Part shown: positions 14,589-15,611 of the stretch, piece after piece
Position numbering within the stretch: position 1 is the stretch's first letter
Layout of the letters: each line of letters opens with the position of its first letter
DNA from: Actinomycetes bacterium
GTDB taxonomy: Bacteria; Actinomycetota; Acidimicrobiia; Spongiisociales; UBA5794
DNA length: 15,611 nucleotides
Assembly (NCBI GenBank): GCA_023336765.1
Contig: JAMBLL010000069.1
Coordinates: forward strand, 1 to 15,611
Direction of reading: 5' to 3'
Position numbers and translations under genes: made by a program
The notes under the pieces: model-generated
Database searches by the model: none
The model's input: the letters and a program-made list of their open reading frames with translations, nothing else
Told to the model about the DNA's origin: nothing

Positions 14589-15413
14589 TCAGCGAACTGC
14601 AGCTTTGTACGAACCAAGGTTCAGAAGTTCCGCTGCATGGGCAGGCGGGGGATCGAGCACCCGCTTGAGCGCCTCAGGGCCGGGTTCATGGATAAGGTCG
14701 ATGAACGTCCTGTAGTTCCATGCAACACCTGCAGGTCTCGATTCGATGCGCGTCAGGTTCGCACCCCTCAGGCCGAGTTCGGCAAGTACGAGGGCGAGTG
14801 ACCCAGGCGTGTGCGAGAACGTGACCACGATCGTGGTCTTGTCATCGTCGTCGTTGACCTCGGGATCTCCGACGTGGAGAACCACGAAACGGGTTGTGTT
14901 GTGATCCTTGTCGAGCACGTCCTCAAGAAGCACATCAAGTCCGAAGGCAGCACCTGCACGCGGGGGTGCAAGCGCCGCAATGCCGGGGTCACCGAGTTCG
15001 GCGACCTGCCTCACCGCTCCTGCCGTGTCGGCCGCAGGGATGGCTACGACCCCGAGTTCGACGAGGGCGTGCTCAGCCTGCGAGAGTGCCTGGGGGTGAG
15101 AGCGCACCTCCCGAATGTCCTCGAGTTTGGCACCCCGCAGGCCGTGGAGTGTGTGACGGACCTCAACGAGGTGCTCGGCGGTGATCGAAAACCGTACATG
15201 ATCTCCGTTGCCGGGGAGGCGGTCGAGTACGGGGAGAACGGAACCCGTGGTTGAGTTCTCCACCGGTACAACCAACCGGTCCACGTCACCGTTCTCAAGC
15301 GCTTCGAACGCGACGGCAAAACCACTGTGGCCGATGTACTCATCTTCAGGGAACAACTCCGTAGATGCCCGATAGCTGTAACTGTGCGGCTCGCCCTGAT
15401 ATCCGATCTTCAT
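14589..15413 (-). CDS. pheA: Prephenate dehydratase with ACT domain
   Basis: The 274-residue enzyme converts prephenate to phenylpyruvate in phenylalanine synthesis. The catalytic domain (about 1-180) has GYQGEPHSYS at the N-terminus, PVENSTTGSV (50-59), RSHPQAL (104-110) and the catalytic NTTRF (172-176). The C-terminal ACT domain (about 193-272) has HTPGSLALVL and the ESRP motif (224-227), which bind phenylalanine for feedback inhibition. It is the monofunctional actinobacterial type with no chorismate mutase domain. The ATG at 15413 has no Shine-Dalgarno but has TACCTT seven bases upstream, suggesting a leaderless transcript. It appears to be first in a unit with the methyltransferase and the six-helix membrane protein. 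Confidence 0.96.
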   Translation of the reverse strand: MKIGYQGEPHSYSYRASTELFPEDEYIGHSGFAVAFEALENGDVDRLVVPVENSTTGSVLPVLDRLPGNGDHVRFSITAEHLVEVRHTLHGLRGAKLEDIREVRSHPQALSQAEHALVELGVVAIPAADTAGAVRQVAELGDPGIAALAPPRAGAAFGLDVLLEDVLDKDHNTTRFVVLHVGDPEVNDDDDKTTIVVTFSHTPGSLALVLAELGLRGANLTRIESRPAGVAWNYRTFIDLIHEPGPEALKRVLDPPPAHAAELLNLGSYKAAVR

Positions 15414-15420
15414 GAGAGGG

Positions 15421-15426
15421 AAGGTA
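15421..15426 (-). promoter_or_regulatory. Putative leaderless -10 of pheA
   Basis: TACCTT (TANNNT) is followed by seven bases and the ATG at 15413. The adjoining heptamer repeat begins at 15429, so the upstream part of this promoter is repeat-derived. Confidence 0.4.
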
Positions 15427-15428
15427 TC

Positions 15429-15470
15429 AGTTCACAGTCCACAGTCCACAGTTCACAGTTCACAGGCGAA
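15429..15470. repeat. Heptamer-repeat array upstream of pheA
   Basis: Five in-phase 7-base words of the type AGTTCAC/AGTCCAC (15429-15463) are followed by a degenerate sixth. The words match the first array of block B (3048-3075) in the same orientation. The array lies immediately upstream of the proposed pheA -10. The rest of the gap to the window end (15471-15611) shows no gene. Confidence 0.78.
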
Positions 15471-15578
15471 AGGGCCGGTGCCGCACCGCAGGTCCCGCTG
15501 CATCGGGGCTACCCCTCTCTGTCATTCCCGTTTCAACCTCAATCCACGAACTCCACCACGGGACCGCCGGCTTCTTGC

Positions 15579-15598
15579 ATCCCCCTTTCAAGGGGGAT
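15579..15598. repeat. Short palindrome near window end
   Basis: ATCCCCCTT and AAGGGGGAT are perfect 9-base inverted arms around a 2-base loop. No T-run follows, so it is not a classic terminator. A second small palindrome, GGGGctaCCCC, lies near 15506-15516. This part of the gap may belong to another dispersed element that continues past the window. Confidence 0.6.
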
Positions 15599-15611
15599 AA
15601 GCGACGAGCCC

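Overview
The window looks like chromosome from a deep-branching or uncultured Actinomycetota, perhaps Acidimicrobiia-like. A WhiB regulator and a bacterial proteasome activator (Bpa) both point to Actinomycetota. GC is high but moderate, TTG and GTG starts are common, and several genes appear to have leaderless TANNNT promoters. The class-level placement is a guess. I see no tRNA, rRNA, CRISPR array, prophage or transposase gene. Almost everything is housekeeping or conserved-accessory genes, tightly packed.

Layout, left to right. At 1-1151 (minus) a CBS-BON protein is followed by a WhiB regulator. At 1225-2007 (plus) is a tail-anchored FHA protein. At 2168-3673 (minus) Bpa is followed by a PAC2-family protein. 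At 3728-6295 (plus), divergent from Bpa, is a membrane-anchored penicillin acylase-family Ntn hydrolase. At 6451-10722 (minus) is a translationally coupled operon: CaCA cation/Ca2+ exchanger, PolX DNA polymerase/PHP protein, and a membrane-fused molybdopterin oxidoreductase. At 10806-13045 (plus) are NhaA and a DUF547 protein. At 13012-15413 (minus) are prephenate dehydratase, a beta-class DNA methyltransferase without a visible nuclease partner, and a six-helix membrane protein.

The most unusual content is intergenic. Five of the gaps between genes (1-122, 2008-2167, 3020-3184, 6296-6450 and the one beginning at 15414) carry degenerate arrays with a strict 7-base period. They use at least five word families (ATCGTAA, TTTTCCG, CTGTGAA/TTCACAG, CCGATGA, GGCTGAC). 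Some are arranged as long inverted repeats. The gap at 6296-6450 is bracketed by 32-base arms with one mismatch, lying 3 and 4 bases from two converging stop codons. Two mixed blocks flank the PAC2 gene in opposite orientation. They resemble the heptameric STRR repeats known from cyanobacteria, but here they mix word families in one block and behave like mobile, palindromic or terminator-like units.

Of the genes, the Bpa/PAC2 neighbourhood is the most suggestive. A proteasome activator with a GLYL C-terminus lies next to a homologue of a eukaryotic proteasome assembly chaperone. The rest fits general physiology: cation homeostasis (CaCA exchanger and NhaA, divergent), DNA repair (PolX), phenylalanine synthesis (PheA) and redox or stress regulation (WhiB, CBS-BON).
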